64,000 nt of DNA, taken from Acidobacteriota bacterium (GTDB lineage Bacteria > Acidobacteriota > Terriglobia > Bryobacterales > Bryobacteraceae). Location: NCBI GenBank assembly GCA_017307505.1, contig JAFKEE010000050.1, forward strand, positions 1 through 64,000, given 5' to 3'. The notes beneath the pieces are model-generated. The model did no database searches, had not been told where the DNA came from, and saw only the letters and a program-made list of their open reading frames with translations. Within the stretch, counting starts at the first letter, position 1, and every line of letters starts with the position of its first letter. This document shows, one piece after another, positions 17,474 through 26,737 of this stretch. A program made the position numbers and the translations under genes.

Positions 17474-19276
17474 ATGGCACACAAGAAGAAGGTTGGAATC
17501 GGTGTGCCGGCCGCGGGCCCACCGGCGGCCGAACCCGCAGGCGCCGACCTGAAGGCACTGGCCTGCGGCATCGCGGCGCCGGCCTGTTCCGCAAACCAGG
17601 AGAGCGAGATGGCACAAGCGCTGAATCAGGATCCGCAACTGGTGGAAGACTTTCTGGTGGAAGCGCGGGAGCACCTGTCGAATATTGAGGCGCGCCTGCT
17701 GGAGATCGAGCAGGGCGCCCATACGCGGGAGACGCTGAACAGCGCCTTCCGCAGCTTCCATACCCTGAAGGGGCTGGCCGGCTTCCTGGAATACAACGTG
17801 ATCCAGGAGGTGGCCCACGAGGTGGAGAGCCTGTTGGACCTGGCTCGCAATGACGCGCTGCAATTGAACGCGCCCATCGTGGATGTCGTACTGCAGTCGG
17901 GCGACTTTCTGGCCTCGTGCCTGCGGAGCATCGAAGGGCACAAAACGGATTCGCAGGCGCCCCCCATGGAGAACCCAGCCGCCCTGCTGGAGCGCATCCG
18001 CAACGCAGCCGCGGAGCCGCAGGTCCGCGAAGCAACTCCGGAAGAGAGGCACGAGGCGGCTCCGGAAGCGGCGCCGGGAGAGCCGGCAGCGGGCCCGAAG
18101 CGGAGCGAGGCCTCGCTGGTCAAGATCGAAACGGGCAAGCTGGAGTACCTGGTGGAGATGGTGGGCGAGTTGATGATCGCCGAGTCGATGCTGCATCACA
18201 ATCCGGACCTGGGCGCCTCACGGTCGCCGCGAGTGCAGCGGGACCTCTCGCAACTGGCCCGGGTTACGGCGGAGGTCCAGAAGACTGCGATGGCCATGCG
18301 GATGGTGCCCATCGGGACATTGTTCCGGCGTATGACACGGCTGGTGCGGGATCTGGCCCGGAAGTCCGGCAAGTCGGCCGACCTGGAACTACAGGGTGAG
18401 GAGGTGGAGCTGGACCGCACCATTGTGGAAGAGCTGGCGGATCCGCTGGTTCACATGCTGCGCAACGCGCTGGATCACGGCCTGGAGACTCCGGCGCAGC
18501 GCGAAGCCGCCGGGAAGCCGGCGGCGGGCAAGGTACGGCTGAAAGCGGCGCACCAGGCGGGTCAGATCGTCATCGAATTGAGCGACGACGGGCGCGGCTT
18601 GGATCGGGCGAGGATCCTGGCCAAGGCCGTGCAGCGCGGCCTGGTGAGTGCGGACGCGACTCTCAGCGACAGCGAGGTCTATCACCTGATCTTCGAGCCC
18701 GGTTTCTCGACGGCCGAGAAGGTAACCGATGTCAGCGGCCGGGGCGTGGGCATGGATGTCGTGCGCAAGCATATCGGGCGATTGCGCGGCCGTATCGACA
18801 TCGCCTCGGCGCTGGGCAGGGGCACGACGTTTACCTTACGGGTCCCGCTGACGCTGGCCATTATCGACGGACTGGTGACCGTCGTCGGCGGCGTCCGCTA
18901 CATCGTTCCGATCTTCGCCGTGCGCGAGATGTTCCGGCCGACGCCGGAGCTTCTATTCACTGCGGAGGGCCGGGGCGAGATGGTTCTGGTTCGGGAGCGG
19001 CTGCTGCCCGTGGTGCGGCTGAGCCGGCGGCTGGGCGTGCAGGCGAAGAGTGAGAACCCGTGCGAGGGCGTGATGATTGTCGGGGAGAGCGAGGACCGGC
19101 AGTATTGCCTGCTGGTGGACGAGCTGGCGGGCAAGCAGGAAGTGGTGATCAAGAGCCTGGGTCCCACGTTCGGAGAGGTACGGGGTGTGGCCGGCGGGGC
19201 GATTCTGGGGGACGGCCGCGTGGGGCTGATCCTGGATCTGGCCACGTTGTGCGGAGGGGTCGAACATGCCGCCTGA
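17474..19276 (+). CDS. cheA: Chemotaxis histidine kinase CheA
   Basis: 600 aa. HPt domain with phospho-accepting His96 (SFHTLKGLAGFL), a short Ala/Glu-rich linker in place of a recognisable P2 domain, a dimerisation helix pair, the ATPase domain with N-box HMLRNALDHG, G1 DDGRGL and G2 GRGVGMDVV, and a C-terminal CheW-like domain. The ATG at 17609, with AGGAG 6 nt upstream, is a strong alternative start that would remove 45 low-complexity residues. It autophosphorylates and passes phosphate to CheY and CheB, both encoded downstream. The missing P2 may affect transfer kinetics. Confidence 0.93.
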   Translation: MAHKKKVGIGVPAAGPPAAEPAGADLKALACGIAAPACSANQESEMAQALNQDPQLVEDFLVEAREHLSNIEARLLEIEQGAHTRETLNSAFRSFHTLKGLAGFLEYNVIQEVAHEVESLLDLARNDALQLNAPIVDVVLQSGDFLASCLRSIEGHKTDSQAPPMENPAALLERIRNAAAEPQVREATPEERHEAAPEAAPGEPAAGPKRSEASLVKIETGKLEYLVEMVGELMIAESMLHHNPDLGASRSPRVQRDLSQLARVTAEVQKTAMAMRMVPIGTLFRRMTRLVRDLARKSGKSADLELQGEEVELDRTIVEELADPLVHMLRNALDHGLETPAQREAAGKPAAGKVRLKAAHQAGQIVIELSDDGRGLDRARILAKAVQRGLVSADATLSDSEVYHLIFEPGFSTAEKVTDVSGRGVGMDVVRKHIGRLRGRIDIASALGRGTTFTLRVPLTLAIIDGLVTVVGGVRYIVPIFAVREMFRPTPELLFTAEGRGEMVLVRERLLPVVRLSRRLGVQAKSENPCEGVMIVGESEDRQYCLLVDELAGKQEVVIKSLGPTFGEVRGVAGGAILGDGRVGLILDLATLCGGVEHAA

Positions 19277-20120
19277 GACGATACCGGTGATCGCAGGGCA
19301 GACGGTGCAACCGGTTGAGTACCGGAAGATCCAGTCGCTCACTTACCAGGTGGCGGGCATTGACCTGCGTGACGGCAAGGAAGCGCTTGTGGCCTCGCGG
19401 CTGCACAAGCGCATGCGGGAACTGGGCCTGACGGACGTGTCGAGATACCTTCACGTGGTGGAGGCCGACCGTACCGGGTTGGAGCTGATCACGCTGATCG
19501 ACGCGCTGACCACCAACTTCACCAGCTTCCTGCGCGAACCGCAGCATTTTGACTTCCTGCGCGGCGTGATCGTGCCGGCGCTGTCGATGCACGATTCCCT
19601 GCGAATCTGGAGCGCGGGCTGTTCCACGGGAGAAGAGCCATACAGCATTCTGTTTCATCTGGCGCAGGCCCTGGAGGGCAAACGGCTGGCCGGCGTGGAA
19701 CTGCTGGCGACGGACATCTCGACGCGGGCACTGGGCGTCGCAAGCTCGGGTATCTATCCGGCCGAACGGATGAAAGAGCTGCCGGAGGCATGGCGCAAGC
19801 GATTTTTCCAGCGTGGGGTGGGCGAGCAGGAAGGCATGGTGCGGGTGCGCGAGGAGTGGCGCTCGCGGGTCCGTTTCCGGCGCTTGAACCTGATGGAAGA
19901 GTTCAACAGCGTGCCGGCCATGAATGTCATCTTTTGCCGGAACGTCATGATCTACTTCGACAAGCCGACGCAGCAGAGGCTGGTGCGGCGTTTCGCGGAG
20001 CGGCTGGAACCGGGCGGATGGCTGCTGATCGGGCACTCCGAAGGGTTGATGGGCATGGAACACGAACTGACCTACGTCATGCCGGCCGTCTACCGCAAAC
20101 CCAGCGGCCGCAAGGGTTGA
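19266..20120 (+). CDS. cheR: Chemoreceptor glutamate methyltransferase CheR
   Basis: 284 aa; overlaps the cheA end by 11 nt with GGAGGGG upstream. The CheR helical N-domain carries NFTSFLREPQHFDFL. The SAM-binding core has IWSAGCSTGEEPYSI, the acidic ATDISTRAL motif and FCRNVMIYFDKPTQ. It methylates receptor glutamates for adaptation, opposing CheB. The receptor in this operon ends in a pentapeptide-like DFKDF that could dock this enzyme. Confidence 0.95.
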   Translation: MPPETIPVIAGQTVQPVEYRKIQSLTYQVAGIDLRDGKEALVASRLHKRMRELGLTDVSRYLHVVEADRTGLELITLIDALTTNFTSFLREPQHFDFLRGVIVPALSMHDSLRIWSAGCSTGEEPYSILFHLAQALEGKRLAGVELLATDISTRALGVASSGIYPAERMKELPEAWRKRFFQRGVGEQEGMVRVREEWRSRVRFRRLNLMEEFNSVPAMNVIFCRNVMIYFDKPTQQRLVRRFAERLEPGGWLLIGHSEGLMGMEHELTYVMPAVYRKPSGRKG

Positions 20121-20141
20121 TGGCGAGAAGGGAACGCAGCA

Positions 20142-20690
20142 TTGGCGAACAGTCTGGTGGTGGGCGTAGGCGATTGCAAGGTGACGGGCGATCCCCTGGC
20201 GGAGCTGGTGACGTATGCCCTGGGATCGTGCATAGCGGTGGCGATCTGGGATCCGGTCACGAGGGTCTCGGGACTGCTGCATTTCATGCTGCCGGATAGC
20301 GGTGTAGACCGGAACGGCAGTGGCAAGGAGCATCCCTTCCGGTACGCCGATACCGGGACGCCGCTGCTGTTTCGAGGGGCCTACCAGCAGGGCGCGGAGA
20401 AGAGGCGCCTGGTGGTGCGGCTGGCAGGCGGCGCGGCGGTGGTCAATGACAACGGGGTCTTCAACATCGGCAAACGGAATTACGCGGCCTTGCGCAGGAT
20501 CCTGTGGAAGGCGGGCGTGATGGTGCATGCCGAGGATGTGGGCGGCAGCGTATCCCGGACGGTGCGGCTGGAGGCGGGGTCGGGCCGCATGATCATTCGC
20601 GCGTCGGGCGAACCCGAGCGGGAGTTGCGGGTGGTGAGCCAGCCGGAACGCGCCTCGTGCGTGGGAGGGGGACTGTGTCAATACGCCTGA
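20142..20690 (+). CDS. cheD: Chemoreceptor glutamine deamidase CheD
   Basis: 182 aa from TTG (AAGGGAA upstream). Conserved CheD features: LVTYALGSCIAVAIWDP with the catalytic Cys, the LLHFMLPD segment carrying the catalytic His, and later KLTG-region equivalents (IGKRNYAALRRIL). It deamidates receptor glutamines and in several bacteria also binds CheC/CheX-type phosphatases, which is relevant because a CheX-like gene lies two genes downstream. The reading frame overlaps the following receiver gene by 16 nt. Confidence 0.92.
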   Translation: MANSLVVGVGDCKVTGDPLAELVTYALGSCIAVAIWDPVTRVSGLLHFMLPDSGVDRNGSGKEHPFRYADTGTPLLFRGAYQQGAEKRRLVVRLAGGAAVVNDNGVFNIGKRNYAALRRILWKAGVMVHAEDVGGSVSRTVRLEAGSGRMIIRASGEPERELRVVSQPERASCVGGGLCQYA

Positions 20691-21115
20691 TGATCGTGGA
20701 TGATTCGCCCGTCATGCGGGCGTTCGTGCGGCGCACGGTGGAAGTGACAGGCTTCGAAGTGTCCGGCTACCTGGAGGCTGGGGACGGCCGGGAGGCATTG
20801 CTGAAGCTGCGCTCGTCCCGGGCGGATGCGCCGTCTGAGCAGATAGACCTGATTCTGACCGATATCAATATGCCCGTGATGGATGGCGAGGGCCTGTTGG
20901 AAGAGCTGAAGCGCGATGCCGCGCTGAGCTCGATTCCGGTGGTCGTGGTCTCGACAGACTCGACCGACCAGCGCATGGACAAGTTGATGCAGCTGGGCGC
21001 TCGCAGCTATGTGCGGAAGCCCTTTCCGCCGGAGAAACTGAGTGAAGTGCTGGCGTCGATCTTTCCGGAGCTGACGGAATCGAAGAATGCCGGTCTGGGC
21101 ATCGAGGGCTTCTAA
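20675..21115 (+). CDS. cheY: Single-domain response regulator, CheY-like
   Basis: 146 aa from GTG at 20675 with GGGAGGGG upstream; the frame upstream of it is only the shadow of cheD. Receiver domain with acidic pair DD in LMIVDDSPVMR, phospho-acceptor Asp in LILTDINMPVMDG, Thr/Ser in VVVVSTDS and Lys in SYVRKPFPP. It is presumably phosphorylated by the CheA of this operon and dephosphorylated by the adjacent CheX-like protein. The output target (flagellum, pili or another machine) is not in the window. Confidence 0.92.
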   Translation: MSIRLMIVDDSPVMRAFVRRTVEVTGFEVSGYLEAGDGREALLKLRSSRADAPSEQIDLILTDINMPVMDGEGLLEELKRDAALSSIPVVVVSTDSTDQRMDKLMQLGARSYVRKPFPPEKLSEVLASIFPELTESKNAGLGIEGF

Positions 21116-21588
21116 TGCCGCGGAAGCTGAAGGAAATCCACAACCTTGCCCTGCCCCACGTGCGACAGGCCTGCCGCTCCGCGCTGCTGGAGGTGCTGGA
21201 GACGATGTTCTTCGAACTGCCGGTCTCCGAGTTGGAGATGGTGGAGCGGCCGGCGGTAGACAGTTGCCTGATCCGCGCGGAGTTCCACGGCAGCGCGGAA
21301 GGCGCGATGGAGCTGGCGCTTTCGTGCGGGACGTGTGAGAGGCTGGCGGCGTCCTTCCTGGGCAAGGAGCAGAGCGAGGTTTCCTGCGCCGAGAAGTGCA
21401 GCACGGCCCGGGAGCTGGCCAACATGCTTTGCGGAGCTTCGTTGAGCCGGCTGCAGCCGCACGGGCGGATGTCGATTGAATCGCCGGAGTCGATCCCGGC
21501 GCCGGACCCGGAATCGGGGCCCTGGCTCAGGTATCCGCTGGAGGGCGGTTTCCTCGACGTGGAATTACGCTACGGTGAGGGCCTATGA
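21115..21588 (+). CDS. CheX/CheC-like chemotaxis phosphatase
   Basis: 157 aa, starting on the last base of the cheY stop. The fold pattern is that of the CheC/CheX/FliY phosphatase family: an N-terminal helix (ALLEVLETMFFELPVSELEM), beta strands with AEFHGSAEGAMELALSCGTC, and a second helix with the family-style E-x2-N (KCSTARELANMLCGASLSRL, where ELAN is the likely active motif). It would hydrolyse phospho-CheY. The call rests on the ELAN helix and context; overall similarity to CheX is modest. Confidence 0.75.
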   Translation: MPRKLKEIHNLALPHVRQACRSALLEVLETMFFELPVSELEMVERPAVDSCLIRAEFHGSAEGAMELALSCGTCERLAASFLGKEQSEVSCAEKCSTARELANMLCGASLSRLQPHGRMSIESPESIPAPDPESGPWLRYPLEGGFLDVELRYGEGL

Positions 21589-22640
21589 AACAGGAACGGA
21601 GAACGAGGGTGCTGGTGGTGGACGATTCGGCGATCGTCCGCAAAGTGCTCAGCGATATTCTGAGCGCGCAACCGGACCTGGAGGTGGTGGGGACGGCTCC
21701 TGATCCCTATGTAGCCAGGGATAAGATCCTGGCGCTGGCTCCGGATGTGCTGACGCTGGATATCGAGATGCCGCGCATGGACGGCCTCACTTTCCTGAGG
21801 CGGATCATGCGCTTCCATCCGCTGCCGGTGATCGTGATCAGTTCCCTGGCGCAGAACTCCACGAAATCCGCCCTGGAGGCGTTGACGGAGGGCGCCGTGG
21901 ACGTGCTGGCGAAGCCGGGCGGGCCCTATTCCGTAGGCGACCTCAAGGAAGATCTGCCGCGCCGGGTGCGAGCGGCGGCGCGGTCACGGATTGCGGCCAA
22001 GCCTGCGCCGGCCGCGGCGGCCCGCTCACCAATATCCAGGTCTTTCGACTCGCCCGGTGGGCTGCGCCGGATGGTGATCGCACTGGGCGCCTCCACGGGC
22101 GGGACGCAGGCCATTGAGCGAGTGTTGACCGCGCTGCCGGCCGCGATGCCGCCGATTGTGATCACTCAGCACATCCCGCCCGTCTTTTCGGCGGCGTTTG
22201 CCGAGAGGCTGAACAAGGTCTGCGCGCTCGACGTGCGGGAGGCGAAGGGGGGCGAAACGCTGAATCCGGGCGTCGCCTGGATCGCGCCCGGAGACCGGCA
22301 CCTGCTGCTGGAGGAGGCCGGCACGGGCTGGCGCATCCGGCTGGACGGCAGCGCGAAGGTCTGCTACCAGCGGCCTTCGGTGGATGTGATGTTCAAGTCG
22401 GTGTCGGCGGCGCTGGGCTCGGCCGCATTGGGTGTGCTGATGACGGGCATGGGCAGCGACGGAGCGGAGGGTCTGCTAACGATGCGGCGGGCAGGCGCTG
22501 AAACAGTGGCCCAGGATGAAGAGAGCTGCGTGGTCTTTGGGATGCCACGGGAGGCAATCCGCCTTGGCGCGGCTGCCCAGGTTCTGAGTCTCGAAGCCAT
22601 CGCTCCGATGGTGCTGAAGAAGAGCCGCCTGACGCAGTAA
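21585..22640 (+). CDS. cheB: Chemotaxis methylesterase CheB
   Basis: 351 aa; ATG overlaps the stop of the CheX-like gene (ATGA). The receiver domain (VLVVDDSAIVRKVL, Asp in TLDIEMPRMDG, Lys in LAKPGG) is followed by a Pro/Ala linker and the esterase domain. The catalytic Ser lies in GASTGGT, His in TQHIPP and Asp in MGSDGAEG. It removes receptor methyl groups once phosphorylated by CheA. Last gene of the chemosensory operon; the next gene is on the opposite strand 8 nt later. Confidence 0.95.
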   Translation: MKQERRTRVLVVDDSAIVRKVLSDILSAQPDLEVVGTAPDPYVARDKILALAPDVLTLDIEMPRMDGLTFLRRIMRFHPLPVIVISSLAQNSTKSALEALTEGAVDVLAKPGGPYSVGDLKEDLPRRVRAAARSRIAAKPAPAAAARSPISRSFDSPGGLRRMVIALGASTGGTQAIERVLTALPAAMPPIVITQHIPPVFSAAFAERLNKVCALDVREAKGGETLNPGVAWIAPGDRHLLLEEAGTGWRIRLDGSAKVCYQRPSVDVMFKSVSAALGSAALGVLMTGMGSDGAEGLLTMRRAGAETVAQDEESCVVFGMPREAIRLGAAAQVLSLEAIAPMVLKKSRLTQ

Positions 22641-22648
22641 GCGTCCGG

Positions 22649-23908
22649 CTAGCCCTGCAACAAGTCAGCCAGCCGGGCGGCGCTGGCGGCGAACGGCCGC
22701 GCTTCGGCCAGTTCACGAGCCGCCTGGGCCATAGCCAAGCGCCGTGGTTCATCGCCCAGCAGACCGGCGATGGCCGTCCAGAGTTGATCGCGCTCGTGGT
22801 CGCGCAGCATGACACCCACCTGGGGCGTCATGACTTCCCGGGAGCCCTGGTGTTCCAGGCACACGGCGGGGAGGCCTTCCGAGAGTGCTTCCATCAGGGT
22901 CAGGCCATAGCTTTCATGACGCGACGGGAACACGTAGAGGTCGGACATGTGAAACGCAGCCTGCTTGCGGAGGCCGCTCATGTAGCCGGGGAAGATGACT
23001 TTCACCTGACGCAGCCGGGCCGCAAGCTGCTTCAGCCGCTCCATATGACGCCGGCCGTGCATGAAGGCGGGCTCTCCGCAGAGGAAGAGCCAGAGGGGCC
23101 GCTGGGACAGGCTGCCGCGCCGCTCGGCGTCCAGCAGGGCCTCCAGCAGCAGATCCTGTCCCTTCTCCGGCGAGATGCGGCTGAGGCAGAGCAGGACCTG
23201 GGCTTCGGGCGGCACGCCGAATTCGCGGCGAAGTCCGGCGGCCGCCTGGCGGGCGGCCTCCTCGGGACCGAAGCGCGGCGGCGCGCCCCAGGGCACGACA
23301 TGAATCCGGTTGGGCGGCGTCTGGGGATAGCACTCCAGCAGGATTTCCTTCATGCCGGCCGAGGGCACAACGACGGCCGCGGAATGCAGGAGGCTGGCCC
23401 GCTGTTGCGCGAAGATCAGGCGCAGGATCACGGGCGCAATGCGGTCGAGCCGCAGGGAATGCAGCAGCTCCCAGATCCGGGTCAGGCCTCGCGGGGACAG
23501 GCGGTCCTTCAGGTAGATGGCGGAGATGTAAGCGACTACGTCGACGTGATAGACGGTCACGATGCGGAAGCCCGCCTGATGCAGCGCGGCGAAGTCGGGG
23601 CCTTCGCTGATGTCGTTGACCAGAACGGAACTGGTGCGTGGGTCGGCGCGCAGGACGGCCTGGGTGGAGGCGGCGCGAAACGATTCGCAGAAGGCGGCGT
23701 ACTGGCGTTCGTCGAACTCGACCAACTGGCGGCCGGACGGCGCGGTGGTGCCCAGAATCGAGGGACTCACCAGTTCCACCTGGAAGGGCCGCGTGTGCGC
23801 CCATTCGTCCAGCAGCAGGTTGGATACGGCCGCTCCGCCACCTAGCGGGATCGCCTGCCCGCCGAAGCCGCCGTGGGCGGCGCAGTAGAGTACGCGTTCG
23901 ATGCTCAC
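22649..23908 (-). CDS. Glycosyltransferase, GT4-like
   Basis: 419 aa from GTG at 23908, which overlaps the stop of the preceding gene (GTGA); a longer in-frame start is unlikely. GT-B fold: Gly-rich N-terminal loop (AAHGGFGGQAIPLGGGAA), linker VPWGAPPRFGPEE, and a C-terminal Rossmann domain with LLCLSRISPEKGQDL and the nucleotide-sugar motif FPSRHESYGLTLMEALSEG. It transfers a sugar from an NDP donor; the acceptor is unknown. It is translationally coupled to an unknown protein and an MscS-type channel. Confidence 0.88.
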   Translation of the reverse strand: MSIERVLYCAAHGGFGGQAIPLGGGAAVSNLLLDEWAHTRPFQVELVSPSILGTTAPSGRQLVEFDERQYAAFCESFRAASTQAVLRADPRTSSVLVNDISEGPDFAALHQAGFRIVTVYHVDVVAYISAIYLKDRLSPRGLTRIWELLHSLRLDRIAPVILRLIFAQQRASLLHSAAVVVPSAGMKEILLECYPQTPPNRIHVVPWGAPPRFGPEEAARQAAAGLRREFGVPPEAQVLLCLSRISPEKGQDLLLEALLDAERRGSLSQRPLWLFLCGEPAFMHGRRHMERLKQLAARLRQVKVIFPGYMSGLRKQAAFHMSDLYVFPSRHESYGLTLMEALSEGLPAVCLEHQGSREVMTPQVGVMLRDHERDQLWTAIAGLLGDEPRRLAMAQAARELAEARPFAASAARLADLLQG

Positions 23909-24438
23909 CCGCCTACGATGACCGCCGTTGTCGCCGCGCTGTCCTGCTGATGGAGCGCCAGCACATACCAGCAAAGGGTGAGGAGCAACGGCAGGTCCGC
24001 ACGCTCCCGGGCGGCCGGCTCGACATCCACATGGGCGCCATGCTTCAGGACGCCCTGGTTATGAAATCTGATGAGCGCGTCGCCCTCTGCCGTGGTCAGC
24101 GCCCACTGGCTGCCCCAGAAGTTGGTCGACTTCATGTGCAGCACCTCGCCGCCGGCCAGGTGAATTTCGCCTTTCGTACCCATCAGGCCGGGCTTGTAGA
24201 AGGCGACATCCAGCTCGGAGCCGGCGACGCGGGCGCTGACCAGCGGCGTCAGGAAGCCTGTCCGTTTGAAGGTCCACGACTGGTCGGCGGTCTGCGCCTC
24301 GGCGAGGGTCCCGAACACCTTTTTGAAACTGACGGAAGCCAGCACCGAGTCGCCCGACTTCAGTTCATAGGCGCGCGCGAAGGCGGATTGCTGCTTCCAC
24401 TCAAGGCCGCCGAGCTGGGTGGACCGGATTGGGATCAT
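23905..24438 (-). CDS. Hypothetical protein with C-terminal membrane helix
   Basis: 177 aa from ATG 24438, the start that minimises overlap with the upstream channel gene (38 nt). The N-terminal ~140 residues alternate beta strands (AYELKSGDSVLASVSFKKVF, LTTAEGDALIRFHNQGV) in a way reminiscent of tubby/LURP-type barrels. The last 30 residues include a hydrophobic helix (LPLLLTLCWYVLAL). No catalytic motif is seen. A membrane-tethered lipid-binding protein is possible, but this is a guess from shape alone. Confidence 0.65.
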   Translation of the reverse strand: MIPIRSTQLGGLEWKQQSAFARAYELKSGDSVLASVSFKKVFGTLAEAQTADQSWTFKRTGFLTPLVSARVAGSELDVAFYKPGLMGTKGEIHLAGGEVLHMKSTNFWGSQWALTTAEGDALIRFHNQGVLKHGAHVDVEPAARERADLPLLLTLCWYVLALHQQDSAATTAVIVGG

Positions 24439-25315
24439 ACTGCTGTCCTTTCTCGCACAACTGAACGGCACGCTGGGCGGTCGCGATGTTGATGCCCTGC
24501 TGCGCACAACGGGCTCTCAGCCGCCGGTTGAACTCACGGCCGACTGTCCACTGCTGGCTGGGCTGGGTTTTGAGCCGGGCCTTGACCACCACACCCTGCT
24601 CAGTGAACTTGTCGACACCCGCGATTTCGACATCCGCCAGGATCAGTCTCTGGAACGCCGCATCGGAGCGCAGTTCCTGGCTGACCTCGCGGAATACATC
24701 CATGAGCCGCTGGGGCTCTTCGTCGAAATCGACCGCCACGTCAAACACAGCATAGCTGAACCCCAAGGTGAGATTGGTGAACGACTGGATGCTGCCGTTG
24801 GCGAGCACATGAACGGCTCCGTCATAACCGCGGAGCACCGTGGTCCGCAGGGAGAGTTGTTCCACGGCGCCCGACACGTCGCCAACCTTCACGACGTCTC
24901 CAATGCGGATCTGGCCTTCGGTGAGGAGGAAGAATCCGCCGATCCAATCTTTCAGAACGCTCTGGGCGGCGAAGCCGATGGCCAGACCGGCGACTCCGGC
25001 GCCGGCCAGCAGAGGGCCGACCTCGAACCCGACCTCACGCTTCAGTGCCAGCAGGATGGCGAAGGCCCATACGAGGGAGAAGAGGACGCGCCGGGCGATG
25101 GTCGTGACCGTATTGGTCTGCTTGGCGCGCTCGAGATCCACTTCGCCGCCGCGCTCTCGGACCAGGTCGGCCGAGACGCGGCCGACGGTGGAGAACAGCT
25201 TGCTGAGGAGGAAGTTCAGCAGCGCGGCGCCGCCCAGATAGCCGCCGATGCGCAGGGCGCTGAAGAGGTAGTCATCCAGCCGCTGTACCGGGACGCCGGA
25301 CAGAAACGAGGTCAT
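24401..25315 (-). CDS. Mechanosensitive ion channel, MscS family
   Basis: 304 aa from ATG 25315 (GGAAG upstream). Membrane segments lie near 18-40, 72-95 and 98-125. The pore helix and MscS core read GPLLAGAGVAGLAIGFAAQS, then the beta domain FFLLTEGQIRIGDVVKVGDV. The C-terminal domain carries LKTQPSQQWTVGREFNRRL. These channels release solutes under hypo-osmotic stress; members of this short type also respond to other membrane changes. It starts the three-gene minus-strand operon. Confidence 0.92.
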   Translation of the reverse strand: MTSFLSGVPVQRLDDYLFSALRIGGYLGGAALLNFLLSKLFSTVGRVSADLVRERGGEVDLERAKQTNTVTTIARRVLFSLVWAFAILLALKREVGFEVGPLLAGAGVAGLAIGFAAQSVLKDWIGGFFLLTEGQIRIGDVVKVGDVSGAVEQLSLRTTVLRGYDGAVHVLANGSIQSFTNLTLGFSYAVFDVAVDFDEEPQRLMDVFREVSQELRSDAAFQRLILADVEIAGVDKFTEQGVVVKARLKTQPSQQWTVGREFNRRLRARCAQQGINIATAQRAVQLCEKGQQYDPNPVHPARRP

Positions 25316-25458
25316 GCTTCCATGGTACGCGGAGACAAGAATGAGCCGTCCAGCGCGGGGTCCGGATCGCCGGACAGCAGGGGCGCGCGCCGCACCCATC
25401 GAATGAAAGCGAATGAAAGCGCTGGCAGCAAACAGGTGGCTCTGATAGTCTGTTCTGG

Positions 25459-26286
25459 ATGAAACGCCGTACTTTCCTCCCCGCCGCAGGGCTCAGCGTC
25501 GCCGCCATGTCCGCACAAACAACCTCTCAACCCGGCAAATTGAAGCAATCCGTCTGCCGCTGGTGCTATGCCAAAGTCCCGATCGAGGACCTGGCGGCGG
25601 CCGCGGCGAAGATGGGCATCGAGTCGATCGATCTGGTAGATCCCAAGGAATGGGATGTGGTGAAGAAGCACGGCTTGAAGCTGACGGTCGTGCCGGGCCC
25701 CACCACCATTCCGGACGGTCTCAACCGGAAGGAAAGCCACGACGCCATTGAGGCGAAGTTCAAGACCCTGGTCGACCAGGCGGTGGCGGCGCAGGCCGTA
25801 TCGATCATTGTGTTCTCGGGCAACCGCAAAGGGATGAAGGATGAAGAGGGCGCGGTGAACACGATCATCGGGCTGAACCGCCTGAAGAAGTACGCCGAGG
25901 ACAAGGGCATTCTGGTGGTGATGGAGCTGCTGAACTCCAAGGTCAACCACAAGGACTACATGTGCGACAAGTCGCAGTGGGGCATTGAGGTGGTGAAGGC
26001 AGTGAACTCACCAAACGTGAAACTGCTGTACGACATCTACCACATGCAGATTATGGAAGGTGACGTGATCCGGACGATCCGCGACAACCACCAGTGGTTC
26101 GGCCACTACCATACGGGTGGGAATCCGGGACGCAACGAGATCGACGACACGCAGGAACTCAACTACCGGGCCATCACGAAGGCGATCATCGAGACCGGCT
26201 TCCAGGGCTATATGGCGCACGAGTTCGTCCCCAAGCGGGAACCGCTGGTGTCACTGCGCGAGGCTGTGGATCTGTGCCGAGTGTAA
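25459..26286 (+). CDS. Hydroxypyruvate isomerase-like TIM-barrel protein, exported
   Basis: 275 aa with an N-terminal MKRRTFLPAAGLSVAAMSA that looks like a Tat-type signal (two Arg before a hydrophobic stretch). The AP_endonuc_2/TIM-barrel fold has metal ligands in VVMELLNSKVNH, LLYDIYHMQ, WFGHYHTGGNPGR and MAHEFVPKR; the layout matches the Hyi family rather than DNA endonuclease IV. It interconverts small hydroxy-keto acids or sugars, exact substrate unknown. A strong terminator follows at 26337. Confidence 0.85.
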   Translation: MKRRTFLPAAGLSVAAMSAQTTSQPGKLKQSVCRWCYAKVPIEDLAAAAAKMGIESIDLVDPKEWDVVKKHGLKLTVVPGPTTIPDGLNRKESHDAIEAKFKTLVDQAVAAQAVSIIVFSGNRKGMKDEEGAVNTIIGLNRLKKYAEDKGILVVMELLNSKVNHKDYMCDKSQWGIEVVKAVNSPNVKLLYDIYHMQIMEGDVIRTIRDNHQWFGHYHTGGNPGRNEIDDTQELNYRAITKAIIETGFQGYMAHEFVPKREPLVSLREAVDLCRV

Positions 26287-26336
26287 GCCTGCAAACCGAT
26301 CCAGAATAGTCAAACAAAAAGCAAATCGAGAGAAGA

Positions 26337-26365
26337 AGCACGGCCCCGGCGCCGTGCTTTTTCTT
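26337..26365 (+). terminator. Rho-independent terminator
   Basis: GCACGGC (26338-26344) pairs with GCCGTGC (26351-26357) around a short GC loop, followed by TTTTTCTTT. It lies 51 nt after the isomerase stop. Confidence 0.8.
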
Positions 26366-26457
26366 TGCGGACCGTGGTGCGGCAGGGTCCCCGCCAGGGA
26401 GGCTATCTGCGGGACAAAGCACTTTTGCGGCATAATATAAAACATAGGTCGTGAATC

Positions 26458-26682
26458 ATGTACCACTACAACGCAGGTACAGCGCTAGACGAGCTCAGGG
26501 AGGATGCCATCCTGCCTAACCCCGTCCATGTGCGCGATATGATTCTCCGAACGCAACACACGCCGGAGCAGGCACTGGAATTGAACCGGGCCTTCCTCGC
26601 GTACCAGCAGGCCTTCACGGGGGCGCGGGACATCGCTGCCAGACTCCTCGAGGAGCTGGCCGCCGCGACCAACCGGCCGTAA
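26458..26682 (+). CDS. Small hypothetical protein
   Basis: 74 aa starting MYHYNAGTALDELREDAILP. It is mostly helical (ALELNRAFLAYQQAFTGARD, AARLLEELAAATN), with no Cys, signal or membrane segment. A TAATATAAAA box lies at 26433-26442 and AGG at 26446-26448, giving a short leader. The compact acidic-basic pattern could be a small DNA-binding or adaptor protein, but I do not recognise the family. The terminator upstream isolates it as its own unit. Confidence 0.55.
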   Translation: MYHYNAGTALDELREDAILPNPVHVRDMILRTQHTPEQALELNRAFLAYQQAFTGARDIAARLLEELAAATNRP

Positions 26683-26737
26683 TCGAGTAACTCCCTGACG
26701 GAGTCTACCTTCGCTGTTTTAAACAATCTGCCACCGG

